Shown one piece after another: positions 49,595 to 61,633 of a stretch of 64,000 bases of DNA. The notes below the pieces were generated by a model that ran no database searches, was not told the origin of the DNA, and saw nothing but the letters and a program-made list of their open reading frames with translations. A program made the position numbers and the translations under genes. This DNA is from Codonopsis lanceolata (taxonomy: Eukaryota > Streptophyta > Magnoliopsida > Asterales > Campanulaceae), in NCBI GenBank assembly GCA_013146195.2, contig CM028377.1, positions 173,026,355 to 173,090,354 on the forward strand, in the 5' to 3' direction. Each line of letters opens with the position of its first letter. Position 1 is the stretch's first letter.

Positions 49595-50511
49595 TTATTT
49601 ATGATATGATCCCCCCGCAAATCACACCCCACTCCCACAACCCTATTCTTCAAGTAAGGATATTGATCAAACCCCACCATCTATCTTTTTTCTAACCCAC
49701 CAATTATGAATTATTCCTCCTTCCATTTCCATTTATAGATAACTTTCAACTCATGTTGAATCATGACTTATTAGCTACTAATTTTAACCCATCATTAGCC
49801 TTTCCAATCATTCAAAGTCTAAAGGTTATTCATAATTAATCACATCTACATCTCCATTTGTGAGTGATTGCTTTTCAATGTCAAACCCCTTCAAGGCTCA
49901 ATCTCTTTTACCTTTACATGATGCTCCGCGATGACACGTACATGTTTAGAAAATTTTACGAGGGTGTACATTATTTTTTTGTGGTCTCATTTTTACCTCA
50001 CATCGGTGGGAGATCTAGAGATAAATTTTAACAGTATTACAAATTATAATTATTACATTAAAATAAAAATGAAATAAAACAATGTCATTTTATAAATTTT
50101 ATTTGTAAATTGTGCCTCTAGTCATTTTATAAATTTAGTGCCTCTATTTGTATATTTGTATATTTGCATGTGAAAATTTCCATGGTTGCACTGTTAGTGG
50201 TAAGTGTTCATATAGTCACATCCTCCAAGTAGTTGGTGAAAGAATGACTAGTAGTACAAATGAGAACAAAAATAGGCGTGGATTTATGATTTCAGAATTC
50301 TGGACAAATGAAAATTTCAACCTCTTTATTTTTCTTGTTCTTCTCTAGCTAGTGTGATCCTTGGCTGATCTCTCCATTTGTATTTGTTTTTGTGATTTTA
50401 GTTTATTTTTCAAGTCAGAAATTAGATTTCTTGCATCGTTTATCATTTCAAAGGCAAAGCTGTTCATGCGTGGCCTTGATTAAAGTCCAATTTTTTTTTC
50501 CTTCTTTGTAG
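48712..50511 (+). other. non-coding CACTA interior, intron-like
   Basis: No long meaningful frame is seen. It includes a (TA)n run (49,502-49,591), AT-rich DNA and a pyrimidine-rich tract TTTTTTTTTCCTTCTTTGTAG that ends at 50,511 as a good 3' splice site. It may be intron between the leader at 48.1 kb and the exon at 50.5 kb. Confidence 0.4.
49502..49591. repeat. (TA)n microsatellite
   Basis: About 90 bp of uninterrupted TA. Confidence 0.97.
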
Positions 50512-50646
50512 GTCCTTACTAATGGGATAGAGGTAAAACTACAAAGGAATGCTTTAAGTGTGATTGAAGCTCCTACTGGTAATGAGGACGATGATGACCT
50601 TGAAGATGAAGTTTTTCTTGATCCTCGTGTCGTAGTATTTTTTTAA
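50512..50646 (+). CDS. putative terminal exon of an unknown CACTA-borne gene
   Basis: After a strong acceptor (polypyrimidine tract plus TTTGTAG) 44 codons are open to a TAA. The translation reads VLTNGIEVKLQRNALS, then an acidic stretch EDDDDLEDEVF, then LDPRVVVFF. Codon texture (GAT/GAA/CTT mix) contrasts with the AT-only surroundings. It sits ~840 bp before the right end of the CACTA element, a usual place for the last exon of an element gene on the plus strand. I do not recognise the family; a chance frame of this length is possible. The acidic C-terminus would fit a DNA-binding or chromatin-type protein, but that is only suggestion. Confidence 0.35.
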   Translation, partial: VLTNGIEVKLQRNALSVIEAPTGNEDDDDLEDEVFLDPRVVVFF

Positions 50647-50909
50647 TTTTATTTTTAGGTTTTTTATTAGATATGGTTTACATGGATTGGTACAAGTTTA
50701 AATTTCCAAGGTAACTCTAGAAACAAGTTTTTGGTATTAATTGTTATATATGGTTTACATGGATTGTTGTAGTAAATTCTACAGCTTTGATTTTTAAAAT
50801 TGGTTTTATATTATTGTTTATTTTGTATGTTCAGTTTAGTATTAATTATTATATTATAAGGTACAAAAATTTATCATAATAGTATTTTTGGGTATTTTTT
50901 TTTAATTTT

Positions 50910-51470
50910 TAAACGCCTTTAGCGACGGAATTTTCCGTCGCTGAAATTCAATTTTAATTAATTTTTAAACGCCTTTAGCGACGGAATTTTCCGTCGCTGA
51001 AATTCAATTTTAATTAATTTTTAAAAGCCTTTAGCGACGGAATTTTCCGTCGCTGAAATTCAATTTTAATTAATTTTCAAACGCCTTTAGCGACGGAATT
51101 TTCCGTCGCGAAATTCAATTTTAATTAATTTTTAAACGCCTTTAGCGGAATTTTCCGTCGCTAAACGTTGAATTTCAGCGGAAAATTCCGTCGCTGAAAA
51201 TCAACCTTTGAAAATTCCGTCGCAGAATTCAATTTTAATTAATTTTTAAAAGCCTTTAGCGACAGAATTTTCCGCCGCTAAAGGTTGAATTCAGTGAGGA
51301 AAATTCCGTCGCTGAAAATCAACCTTTAGCGACGGAAAAATTCCGCTAAAGGCTGCCTTTAGCGACGGAATCAGTCCGTCGGCATCGGCGACGGAATGGC
51401 GACGGAATTCCGGGGGGCCTTTAGCGACGGAATTTCGCCTTTAGCGACGGAAAATTCCGTCACTAAAGGT
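50910..51470. repeat. right subterminal repeats of the CACTA element
   Basis: Five tandem ~60 bp units each hold CCTTTAGCGACGGAATTTTCCG plus AATTCAATTTTAATTAATTT. They are followed by denser, irregular GCGACGGAA/TTCCGTCGC motifs up to the terminus. The cores are palindromic. Confidence 0.9.
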
Positions 51471-51547
51471 CATTTTTCTAGTAGTGTCATGCAGAACCTG
51501 TAGGACGCGGGGTAAACCCTCCTCGTGATCCGCCGGCTAGGGAGGAC

Positions 51548-52006
51548 GTGGATTCCAATTTTGAAGGGGAGGAGGTGCCAATCGCAAGGAACGTAGAACA
51601 ATTTCCAAAAATTAAGGCTGATCTACCGTTTTTCACAGGCGACCTGGATTTGGGAGATTTAAATTTGCTTGAGCTTGCGTTTGGAAACATGCATGATGAC
51701 GTTAAGCAATTATTTTTCAAGCGAGATAATTATGAGAAACATAATTTTTGGGATATAAGATATTTTGGAGCTGCAAATTTATTTGATGAGGATGATATGG
51801 GGCAGTATGTGACTACTATGGCGTGCCCACGATCATGCGTTATGCCAAGCGAGTTTTTGTTTAATTCTCCTAGTTTCTTTCGAGTTTTTGAGTCATCTTC
51901 AATTTCAGATTTGTTCAAGGAGTTCGAAGATTCAAGGTTGCATGAAAAGCTATACTACTCAAAATATCTCTTTGTTTGGCATGGACAATTTCAAGTTTCG
52001 ATATGA
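51548..52006 (+). pseudogene. gag-like remnant of small LTR element copy 2
   Basis: The open frame of 152 codons carries PIARNVEQFPKIKADLPFF, LLELAFGNMHDDV, MGQYVTTMACPRS and LYYSKYLFVWHG, as in copy 1. It is one continuous frame here, with a few amino-acid differences from copy 1, and lacks pol completely. Confidence 0.5.
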
Positions 52007-52043
52007 ACTCGAGGACGAGTTCTTTTCAAGAGTGGGTGACTGG

Positions 52044-52443
52044 TGTAGGACAAGATTGGATTAGTTTTAATTTTAAGATTGAGTATTTTTTGATTTTATT
52101 GCAATTTTCGTATTTAATTTTAATAGGGTAATATTTTTATGTTTAGAAGTAGATTTAGGCATATAAGTGATGAATTTAAGTCATATTAAGTTACCATATA
52201 GGTTATGCTACTTTTTAGGAGATTTTAACTTGTTTTCCAAGCATTACTAGTCCTATAAAAATAGGCTTCATTGTAATTCCGAATTTGAATTGATATTTTA
52301 ATAAAATTAGAGTTTTCTCTTTTATCTGGTGGATTCTAGTTATCTCTTCCTAGTGGATTCTAGGTTGATTAAGGTTTGACGTGTTTCAACTTTATTTTGA
52401 AGGGTTTCTCGTTGTAAGAGCCCTTGTTGTTATTTCCGCTGCG
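52044..52443 (+). repeat. 3' LTR of small LTR element copy 2
   Basis: It runs from TGTAGGACAAG to TTCCGCTGCG and is complete, unlike the 3' LTR of copy 1. Confidence 0.8.
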
Positions 52444-52770
52444 TCAATTGTACATCTCATACAGTATAATATACTCGGCTACTTGCCCATATACATAATC
52501 ACACCCCTCTAGAGTTATTGTACAAGTTCCCAGAGCAATTAGACTACGATTTACTTGCTCATATTCATCATCGTTTTTCAACAATGTCAATGAACGAAAA
52601 TAGAATCCAGTAATAATGATGTTGTCACCTCTCACCAGGACCATGTTGATCTTTAAAAGTCTACTCATCCAGCATGCTATAACTGATGCTACTATTTTTG
52701 CCGGTAAAATTACTTGCTTATAGACAACAAAAGTGGTCACAAGACATTTATATAAAAGTAGGAAACACAT
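52444..52770 (-). other. 108-codon open frame of uncertain status
   Basis: Directly after the LTR end a minus-strand frame is open for 108 codons from an ATG. It contains VLVRGDNIIITGF, which recalls the RGDN-type second motif of Sm/LSm proteins, but the rest does not fit an Sm fold in the expected order. There is also TITLEGCDYVYG. I do not assign it. It could be a gene fragment or chance. Confidence 0.2.
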
Positions 52771-53237
52771 TTATGACTGAGTAAGCAATGTTTGTTGAGT
52801 ATCAAATTAGACATGTCAAACTTTAAGGATCCATAGTTGTTCATCAAATTATATTTCTCTATGTACTTGTTCTTTAGCTTATATGGATAGAATTTGTCTT
52901 GACAAAACTCACAAGTAAATTAGTATCAATATAGGAAGATCTTATAATATAATGAGTTTTTAAATTGTTATTCTTGTTTTCCTTGCATATTGGTAAAAAA
53001 AGAAAAGACATTCCATTTTAGATTGATAGTATTTAGTTTTTAATGGCTTCTTATGTTTTTTTTATTTATCAATACTTTTATAAGTGTTCATATGTAAATA
53101 TAATCTTTATTTTGTAAGTAGTTACAGTAGTTATTTAGCAATCTTGAGATAAAAAAAATTACATTTGTTATTATATATATCTTCCTATTTTTGGCCAGTA
53201 CATTTTGAAAGAATCATGTTATATTGGGATGTGCTAA

Positions 53238-53313
<76 letters not shown>
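53238..53313. repeat. (AC)n(AT)n compound microsatellite
   Basis: About 45 bp of AC followed directly by about 30 bp of AT. Confidence 0.97.
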
Positions 53314-53314
<1 letters not shown>

Positions 53315-54026
53315 AAATATAACAAAATAAAGTGTTTCAATTTTTAATGCACTGTTAATTAAATATTTAGTATTAAACTAAAAAAATGTAATAAAACAAA
53401 ATGTTTCAACTTCCAATGTGTATTAATGTTTACATTTATGGAAAACATTTAGGCGGGAAAATCACGGTTGTTATTATATAAATATAGATGCAGACACTCC
53501 AATATCGTATCTTCATTTTATGCAATCAAATACTCCATTCATTTCAGGTAAAAAGTTCTCGTATGAAAGTCAATTTTTTTTAAAAAAAATGACGCTTTTA
53601 GTAATACATTAGTAATAAAATAACATTTGTATGCCTTAACATCAATAGCAAGCTAGTTTTTTTACAGTAAAAGATTTTAGTAATGCACTGTTAATACTCC
53701 ATTTGCTTCTTGCACGCGTTGGTTATATATGCAGCAGCATAAAAATGGAAATATAGGCACTTTGGTGCTCAAGCATCAAACACTTGACATCAATAGCAAG
53801 CTAGTTTTTACAGTAAAAGCTGGTGCATAAATGCAGATCATTTGCCTCCCCTCGACTCAAATGCACTTACAAGTCCTACCAACAGTTCAAGGTTGCAGAA
53901 CAATCCGGACCTATAGAATCACCTTCAATGCCTATGTGGGATTGATTTTGTATTTGCTCCTAACGACTAAAATACTATTCTATTCCGAAATGGACAAATT
54001 TTGTGGGATAAGCTCCAATACGACAG

Positions 54027-54286
54027 CCTTCCAAACAATGTTATGCCAGTGTACATATACACTTCAAAGAACTCACAGCCTTCCAAACAAAACAAAACCA
54101 ATACAACAAACATACAAGTAATTCACATTGATCATCTTCATTGAAATTCCCTCATCCTTCAAAGAACAAAGAACTCACATCCTTCCAAACAATGTTATGC
54201 TAGTGTACATATACACTTCAAAGAACTCACAGCCTTCCAAACAAAACAAAACCAATACAACAAACATACAAGTAATTCACATTGAT
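54027..54286. repeat. 106 bp direct repeat, two copies
   Basis: 54,027-54,132 and 54,181-54,286 both run from CCTTCCAAACAATGTTATG to AAGTAATTCACATTGAT, with one visible difference (GCCAGTG/GCTAGTG). Confidence 0.9.
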
Positions 54287-54380
54287 TGAAACCTTAACTT
54301 CAACTAAATATCAATTATGTACAAGTAATTCACATTGATTGAAACCTCAACTTCAACTATATACCAGTATGGGAACTCAC

Positions 54381-54545
54381 CTTGAAGCTTCGAAACGGGC
54401 TCCCTGAGAGTGCGAGTGAGAGACGTCGGCCAAGAGACGGAGAAAGAAGATAGAGTCGCCGGAAAGCTGGCCAAGAGACGGAGAAAGAAGAAAGAGTCGC
54501 GGGAGAGGGGTTAGGCCGCCGTCAGATTTTTGGAATTTTTGGGGT
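54381..54545 (-). other. leader-exon-like sequence with a splice donor, minus strand
   Basis: On the minus strand a CT-rich stretch ends in GCTTCAAG followed by a consensus donor GTGAG at 54,380. It contains a tandem copy of a ~42 bp unit with TTCTTTCTCCGTCTCTTGGCC. It has no ATG, so it would be an untranslated first exon. No partner exon is recognisable downstream on that strand. Confidence 0.3.
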
Positions 54546-54884
54546 TGTTGTTGTTCTTGATTTTAGGGGTTCTGTAGTTTAATGGAGTTTTTTTTAATGG
54601 AAGAAGGGTAGTTTGGTAAATAGTGCTATTTTAAAGTTAAGTACTTTAAAAAAAATCAAAGGAGGATAGTTTGGTAATTTAATTTCTTAAGTGATGTTGC
54701 ATTTAGGGTCTTTCGGTGTAACATTTAGGGGTTCTAACGGAGGGGTAATTATCACCAAATGACTAACACGATAGTCAAACAAACACTCTCTCATTCCCCA
54801 TCATGATTAACCTCACCTATCACCTCCACTAGCCTCCAACTCCTTTTGGTTACTCTTTCTCATTCATCACACTGTGTGCGCGCA

Positions 54885-55051
54885 TAGGCGCGCTCAAATG
54901 GACAGGTAAGTAAATGTCAATTTAATAACATGAGTATATATGAACAGATACTAAATGGGTATGGGCATCCATTTACTTATTAACATGCACTTATCAAATA
55001 AATACAAAAATTATAAAAAAATAATTTTCTTACAAAAAAATTTATCAAAAG

Positions 55052-55140
<89 letters not shown>

Positions 55141-55868
55141 TACAACCACAATAATTGGAAAAAGACCAACATTTTTTGTAACATTTTAACCTCTATCACT
55201 ATTTTCAATGCAACCAAATTTCTAAAAAGAACTCAAAAACTTTACATGACGTGTTAGTGTTGGCAGAACCACTAATAATATCAAAACAAGAACATATTTT
55301 CACTTTTACTGTATGTTAATTGAAATAAAATACTCTCTTAGTTCCTTAATTTTTACGTCAAATCGATTGTTTGTAAATGAAAATCTGATTTTTTTTTTCA
55401 TAACCAAAAAATACGTAATTGACCGTATATAAAAAGCAATATGATATCGAAAAAAAATGGGTCAATTTTTTATTCTTAAAAAATAATGGTTACTCCCACC
55501 ATTGCTGACTATTTCTTTGGTTCTGAAAACCAAACCAGAAGAACAAGTAGCAGTCATGCATCTCTCTCTACTTTCTCTCTCTACCCCCACACTCTCTCTG
55601 TCTTAATGAATGATTATTGATAGGAATGTAAATATACAACGAAAAACAACTTTGGATTATCAGGTATACAGAAAAAAATGATCGTGAGAGTGAGAGATGA
55701 AAATGTGGGCGACCATTTTTGTCTATATTATGTCCATAAAACTTAATGGTCTAAGTGGACATGCCCGTTTATACCCAGATTAAAATTTAAATGTACATAT
55801 GCCCATATTTTAGTGGACGGTCTGAACGAGCATATGGACGTGGGCAGAATTTACGGCCACTATCCCCT
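54885..55868. mobile_element. hAT-like non-autonomous element, diverged relative of the next one
   Basis: The left part (AAATGGACAGGTAAGTAA, ATGGGCATCCATTTACT) and the right part (GTGGACATGCCCGTTTA, TGTACATATGCCCAT, GAACGAGCATATGGACG) match the left and right parts of 56,160-57,367 in order. Its interior has a (TA)n run at 55,053-55,136. No clean target duplication was found. Confidence 0.5.
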
Positions 55869-56159
55869 CATTTTACTCCAACACACAAAAGAATTATCCA
55901 CTCATTCTATTTCCATTCACTCTCTAATATCATCTCACGCTCCACAGATCACCATCCCTCCCTCGCAGTAGACAACTCACTGCAACTCCCATTCTCTCAT
56001 CCTCCACCCTCCACTGATCTCAGTTTTATATGAGAGGAAGGTTAAGATTATAAACAAAACAAAACAAAAAAAAAATAGAATAAACATCCCAGTCCTCCTA
56101 TCATCTTTCTACTGCAGTTTGTATTAATATTGTATTGTGTTTTCGGCCCCAGTTTTGAT

Positions 56160-56820
56160 TAGAGGCGTCAAACGGGCGGGTATTGACGAGCATGGGCGAC
56201 GCTCATATGAACATTGAGTTTAAATGGTCAGGCAAGTAAGTACCCATATGATATCATGGGCATATATGGGCAGGCAATAAATGGGCATTGGCATCCATGG
56301 GCGCCCATCTACTCATTAATACAAAATTATAAAACAAATACAATAATAAAAAAACTTCATTCTTTAACAAAAAATACGCAAAAAGAAAAAAACATTAATT
56401 TCACCAAAAAAAGGAAAAATAAATATGTATGTTTGCTCATCTATTGTGTCAATTACGTATTTTTGTTGTTGTAACTCTCAATTCAATCTTCTATTTTGTA
56501 GTTCGATTATTTATTTTGCTGAAGCCCAATAGGCAAACACACGACTGTGAACCTGACCAAAAACTGAACAAGCTAACTAAGTTACATGTACAAATCTATA
56601 TGGGAAGGTTTGAGCAAATAAGAATGTCGCATGTTGCACTGCTCACAAAACCACTATGAATCAATTTATAGTATAACAAGGACGGATATTTACAGAGTCA
56701 TAGAAATTAAGCAATCTGAGAGTGATCTTGGGTTTCATTTAAGGGTACAGAGTCATAGAATAACATTTCATGCTTTGCTTTGCAATTTGGAGGTCGGGGT
56801 GGCGGTTGGAAGGGCGGGTG

Positions 56821-56903
<83 letters not shown>

Positions 56904-57367
56904 ATGCTTTGCTTTGCAATGGGGCGGCGCTTGGAGGTGGAGGTTGGAAGGGTGGGTGTACAGTATAGATATATTAATTATGTTAAACGTCATTATTAAT
57001 CTTAAGTATTTTATAATAATGTATGATGTAATTGATAAAATAAAATTATAAGAGCAAGATGATGAGTTTTTGGGGCGGCTTGGAGGGTGGGGGTTAGAAG
57101 GGTGGGTGTACAATATAGATATATTAATTATGTTAAACGTCATTATTAATCTTAAGTATTTTATAATTATGTATGTAATTGATAAAACAAAATTAGAAGA
57201 GTAAGAGAATGAGTTTTAGTATGGGTGCCCATTTAGCCCATCATAATTAATGTGCCCAAGTGGACATGCCCATTTGTGCTCACTTAAAATTTTGGATGTA
57301 CACATACCCATTATTTATTGGGCAGTCTGGACGAGCAAATGGGCGCGGACGAAAATTGCCACCTATA
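56160..57367. mobile_element. hAT-like non-autonomous element with 8 bp target duplication
   Basis: The 1,208 bp element starts TAGAGGCGTCAAACGGGCG and ends ATTGCCACCTATA. Identical octamers GTTTTGAT flank it at 56,152-56,159 and 57,368-57,375. Subterminal ATGGGC/GCCCAT motifs fill both ends. It contains a (TA)n run (56,822-56,900) and a repeated block at 56,925-57,215. No transposase is present. Confidence 0.8.
56822..57215. repeat. (TA)n run and ~155 bp tandem unit
   Basis: GCTTGGAGG-GGGGTTGGAAGGGTGGGTGTA followed by ATATAGATATATTAATTATG and TCTTAAGTATTTTATAAT occurs at 56,927 and again at about 57,079. A partial third start is at about 56,786, before the TA run. Confidence 0.8.
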
Positions 57368-57595
57368 GTTTTGATGACTAGAAATATCCTATTAAATACT
57401 TGAGCAAATTCCAAAAAAAAAAAAGAAAATCATAAAGTAAGAATTGAAATATTAACACCAACTACAAGGATCATACCCCAAGAATCATGAAGCATTAATA
57501 ATGCAACTGTAACAAATTAGTAAATCCATCATGGAAGCTTTTGTTTAGCTAATCAGGAAGCTTGTACACAGAACATAACCCACATTTGTTTCATT
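57368..57595. other. short non-coding spacer
   Basis: AT-rich sequence without recognisable features, up to the truncated start of the copia RT. Confidence 0.5.
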
Positions 57596-58385
57596 CTTCA
57601 AAAATCACACTTGGGAACTAGTGGACCTTCCTCAAGAAAGCAAACCATTAGGTTATAAGTGGATTTTCAAGAAGAATATGAAAGTAGATGGAACAATTGA
57701 TAAGTATAAGACCAGACTTGTAATTAAAGGTTACAGACAACGTGAAGGCCTTGATTACTTTGATACTTATTCTCCTGTTACGAGAATAACCTCCATTAGA
57801 TTAGTACTTGCTATTGCCGCATTGCGAAATCTGGAAGTACATCAAATGGATGTAAAGACTGCCTTTCTAAATGGTGATTTAGATGAGGAGATTTACATGG
57901 AACAACCAGAGGGGTTTTCTACTCCAGGGCAAGAAAACAAAGTGTACAAGTTGGTTAAGTCTTTATATAGCTTAAAACAAGAACCTAAACAATGGCATGA
58001 GAAATTTGACAATGCCATGTTGGGTTGTGGATTTAAGATCAATGAATGTGATAAATGTGTATATGTAAAGGATACTGAAAATGGCTATGTCATTTTATGT
58101 CTTTACGTAGACGACATGTTTATCATTGGTAGCAATGATAATATGATCAAATCCACAAAAGACATGTTAAACTCGAAATTTGACATGAAAGGTATGGGGT
58201 TAGCTGATATAATCCTTGGTGTTAAAGTTTCTAGAATTTTAAGTGGACTTGCTTTAAGTCAGTCACACTTTGTGGATAAAATTCTAGAGAAGTTTAGCAA
58301 GGATGACATTGCATTAGCTAGAACTCCTATTGACACAAGTCTACATCTATCAAAGAATAGAGGTGAGACTGTTTCACAGGTATAA
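57596..58385 (+). pseudogene. copia reverse transcriptase, 5'-truncated
   Basis: It opens at HTWELVDLPQESK and carries GYKWIFKKNMK, LVIKGYRQREGLDY, MDVKTAFLNGDLDEEIYM, EQPEGF, KSLYSLKQEPKQW and the catalytic LCLYVDDMFIIG. Everything upstream (gag, protease, integrase, start of RT) is missing. The frame stops at TAA (58,383), in a place where the domain normally continues into YSRIIGSLIYLM, so the stop is a mutation. Confidence 0.9.
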
Positions 58386-59056
58386 TACTCGAGAATAATA
58401 GGAAGTCTGATATATTTAATGAGTTGTACAAGGCCAGATATTGCCTATGCTGTGAGTAGACTTAGTAGATATACGAGTAATCCTGGGACTGATCACTGGA
58501 AAGCGATAGTCAGAGTACTAAGGTACTTAAGATATACGCGTAATTATGGACTGCACTATACAAAAGATCCAGCAGTAATAGAAGGATATACTGATGCTAA
58601 TTGGATTTATGATATTAAAGACTCAAGGTCTACTAGTGGATTTGTATTCACTTTGGCAGATGCAGCCATATCATGGAAATTTTCTAATCAAATTGTAATA
58701 GCTAGATCCACAATGGAGTCTGAGTTTATAGCTCTAGATAAAAGTGGTGAAGAAGCTGAGTGGCTGCGCCAATTATAGAAGATATTCCAAGATGGACAAA
58801 ACATGTGCCAGCAATTTGTATACATTGTAACAGTCAATCAGCTATTGGTAGGGTACAAAGCAACATGTACAATGGTAAGTCTAGGCACATACGTCCTAGA
58901 CATAATTCCATCAGACAACTACTCTCAACTGGTACTATCTCTATTGACTACGTGAAGTCGAAGGATAATATATCGAATCCATTAACCAAATGGTTAAATC
59001 GAGAGTTAGTTGAAAAGTCATTAAGAGGAATGGGTCTCAAACCTCTTGAAAAATAA
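58386..59056 (+). pseudogene. copia RT end and RNase H, frameshifted
   Basis: After the in-frame stop the domain continues with SLIYLMSCTRPDIAYAVSRL and LRYLRYTRNYGLHY. RNase H follows, with GYTDANW, SRSTSGFVF and STMESEFIALDKSG. A stop occurs after EAEWLRQL, and a second frame carries the end (NSQSAIGRVQSN, KSRHIRPRHNSIR, LTKWLNRELV). Confidence 0.9.
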
Positions 59057-59553
59057 ATCTATACAATGGAAACCCAACCTAGTTGACTGGAGATCCCAAG
59101 ATCTAGGTTCAAAGGGACAACCTAATTGTAAAAAGATTTTGAGTCACTGTGGGGGATTCATCTCTTATCAAGTGATCTGTGTAAGTAAGAGGATAAGCAT
59201 ATGACTTTTAACGATTCTTAAGAATCACCTATGTGAGAGAGAGGTGGGGCCGCTTCGAAGAGAATTGCATGAGACTCAATTCTTAGACCCTCTTACAGAA
59301 CTAGGCGTATGTTCAGGGCCATGAATGAACATAACTATGAGAACTGAATTGTGTCAAGAAGATTCCTATGTGAAGTATGTAATCGTTTACTCTTAAGGTA
59401 GAACAGTTCAAAGACATCATGTCTACTGATCAGCCGGTAAAGTTAACATGCTTTCACAAGGGAATGTTCAAAGGTTAACACCTACCTATCCTATGCAGGT
59501 TTCAACTGTTGAAGTCTATTACCGTTATCGTCAATTTCCTTCATGTGGGGGAT
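59057..59553 (+). other. 3' non-coding part of the plus-strand copia and polypurine tract
   Basis: About 0.5 kb lie between the RNase H end and the LTR. The purine tract TGTGGGGGAT lies directly before the LTR (59,543-59,553). A similar CTGTGGGGGATTC occurs at ~59,148. Confidence 0.65.
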
Positions 59554-60691
59554 TGTTGGAAAACTAATGTTTTTAAGTAAAGTAAATTGGGGCTTTGAGG
59601 CACTAATTTATTTGTGAGTAATTTATGTAATGACTATGGTAATTGTGGAATTATGTTCTTCTCTGTGAGTACATAAGAATACTATATTTATTTGTTTAAT
59701 TCGGATATCGATGAATAAGTTATAAGGTTTAAAGTAGGACATTGGAAATGTTGGAAGTGAGTTATCCCACATTGGAAAAATATGAAAGGCTTGAAGGGTT
59801 TATATACAAAGACACCCTTATGTTTGGGTAAGCTTGTATAGAAAGAACTATCCCTCCCGCGCCCGCAGGGGGGGGGGTGCAAATCAAGGTCCAATTTGGC
59901 TTGGACCGACGTACTCGTGTGCCTACACATGCAGACACGAATGTTGGACCAAATTGTTCTACCTAGACAAACCCACCTTTTGCTTATTTTATTTTGAATT
60001 TTTAAATTCAATTTTCGTAACTCCAACATTAAAAAGTAGATTAATTCTGTTTTGATGGACAGATTAATTATGTCTTAATGTCTGCTTTAATTGAGTGGTT
60101 AATGGGCATACTCAAAACGTTTTAGTAATTAAAGTGTGTTGATTTTTCGGCCTATATTAAGGAACCATTCTCCACAACAGAGGACACACTGAAAGAGAAC
60201 ACAAAATTCATCTTCCTCTTATACACCTGCATTGCATTGCATCTTGAATATCTTCTTCTTGGCCTCCTGTTTAGTGATAGATTTCTGGCATTATTCAGTT
60301 CGCCGGACCTTAAGTACAAAGTCATCCGGTACTACGGTTGTATCTTGGGAGATGACCGTCTCGAGTAAGAACTCCACGCACTTATAGGGAGTAGGACGAA
60401 TAACGTTTCAAGGAAACTGTGTGTTGCACAGGCCTCGGTCACACTTTCCTTTCACCGGTAGACATTAGTCTTTCCACCTGTAGACCTGCAGTACTTCCGC
60501 CAGCAGACCTTCACCAGAAGACTTGGTTCAAAGCTACCAGCAAACTTTCACCAGCAGACTTGCAAAAAGCCACCAGCAAACTTCGTACCAAGTCATCAGC
60601 AGACTTCACAAGTCCTCTGCAACCAGAAGTTAAACGTTTTTGTTTTCCTTTTATTTAAATTCGGTAAGATTGTATAGGGTTTTACCCAACA
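59554..60691 (+). repeat. full LTR of the plus-strand copia element
   Basis: The LTR begins TGTTGGAAAACTAATG and ends GGGTTTTACCCAACA, so it has TG...CA ends with inverted TGTTGG/CCAACA. It contains CACCAGCAGACTT-type minisatellite units at 60,480-60,610. It is followed by a gag remnant rather than flanking DNA, so it may be shared by two elements joined head to tail. Confidence 0.8.
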
Positions 60692-61618
60692 ATCTTGAAA
60701 CGTTATTAGTTCTTTTGGTTATTATTGTTATTTCAGATAACAATAATATCTTCTATAAAGAATCCTGTAATCTTACAGATTATTGTCATATTTTAGATAT
60801 GACTAACGAGAACAATACCTTATCTCCTAATACTGGAACTGGAACTGAAAAGACCGTGACTGGAGACCCTTCGAACTCGAACCTTACTATGCTCAAATGG
60901 TGATTGTTCCACATCTGCTGGTGAACCATAGTAAGAAATCGGAGAAATTCAAAGGGTTGAATTTCAAGCGCTGGCAGCAGAAGATGCAGTTTTACTTGAC
61001 CACGCTTCATTTGGCAAGGTTTCTGAAAGAAGACCCTCCAAATGTTGGTGAAGATGGTGATTTTTAAGCCGTTAGTGATTTGGATGCATGGAATCAATCT
61101 GATTTCCTTTGCAAGAATTATGTACTGAACGGGTTGGAAGACTCGTTGTACGAAGTTTATCATTTTAAGAAAACGGCAAAGGAACTATGAAACTCTCTTG
61201 ACCACAAGTACACCTCCGAGGATGCTGGGGCCAAGAAGTTCATAGTTGGTAGATTCCTGGACTACAAAATGACAGATTCTAAATGCGTATGCAGTCAAAT
61301 ACAGGGAGCTGCAAGTGCTTTACTCACGAAATTGAAGCGAGAGGAATGGAAATTAGTGAAACCTTCAAGGTGGCTGCAATTATTGAAAAATTGCCTCCAG
61401 CTTGGAAGGATTTCAAGAGTTACCTAAAGTATAAACGAAAGGAGATAACTGTTGAACATCTTGTTGTTTGTCTTCTCATAGAAGAGAACAACATAGGCAA
61501 TGATAAGAAAACGGTCACTTCTATGGCTGTTAAAGCCAATGTTGTGGAGTATGGTCAAAGCTCCAAAAGCAAAGGAAAGTTTGCTAGAGCTGGAAAAAGG
61601 ACAAACTTAGGTCCCTAA
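60692..61618 (+). pseudogene. copia gag remnant between two LTRs
   Basis: The first ATG (60,799) opens MTNENNTLSPNTGTG, which soon shifts frame. The readable gag then continues KFKGLNFKRWQQKMQFYL, LARFLKEDPPNVGEDGDF, a stop, DLDAWNQSDFLCKNYVLNG and LYEVYHFKKTAKEL. Further on another frame has KVAAIIEKLPPAWKDFKSYL, the usual gag middle. At least three breaks occur. There is no recognisable primer site after the LTR at 60,692. Gag ends at 61,618, with a 17 bp GGAAAGTTTGCTAGAGC copied at its junction to the next LTR. Confidence 0.8.
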
Positions 61619-61633
61619 GGAAAGTTTGCTAGA

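Larger units (their letters stand above)
51487..52443 (+). mobile_element. small internally deleted LTR retroelement, copy 2, cut by the CACTA end
   Basis: It begins TCATGCAGAACCTGTAGGACG, equal to the interior of copy 1 at about 9,671, and then carries the same gag-like part and a full 3' LTR (52,044-52,443). The 5' LTR, primer site and gag start are missing because the CACTA end lies there. The internal deletion junction is the same as in copy 1. Confidence 0.8.
52771..54380. other. AT-rich non-coding DNA with short duplications
   Basis: No gene is supported. It holds a CA/TA microsatellite, a repeated phrase CATCAATAGCAAGCTAGTTTTT at about 53,640 and 53,789, and the 106 bp direct repeat listed separately. 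Confidence 0.5.
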
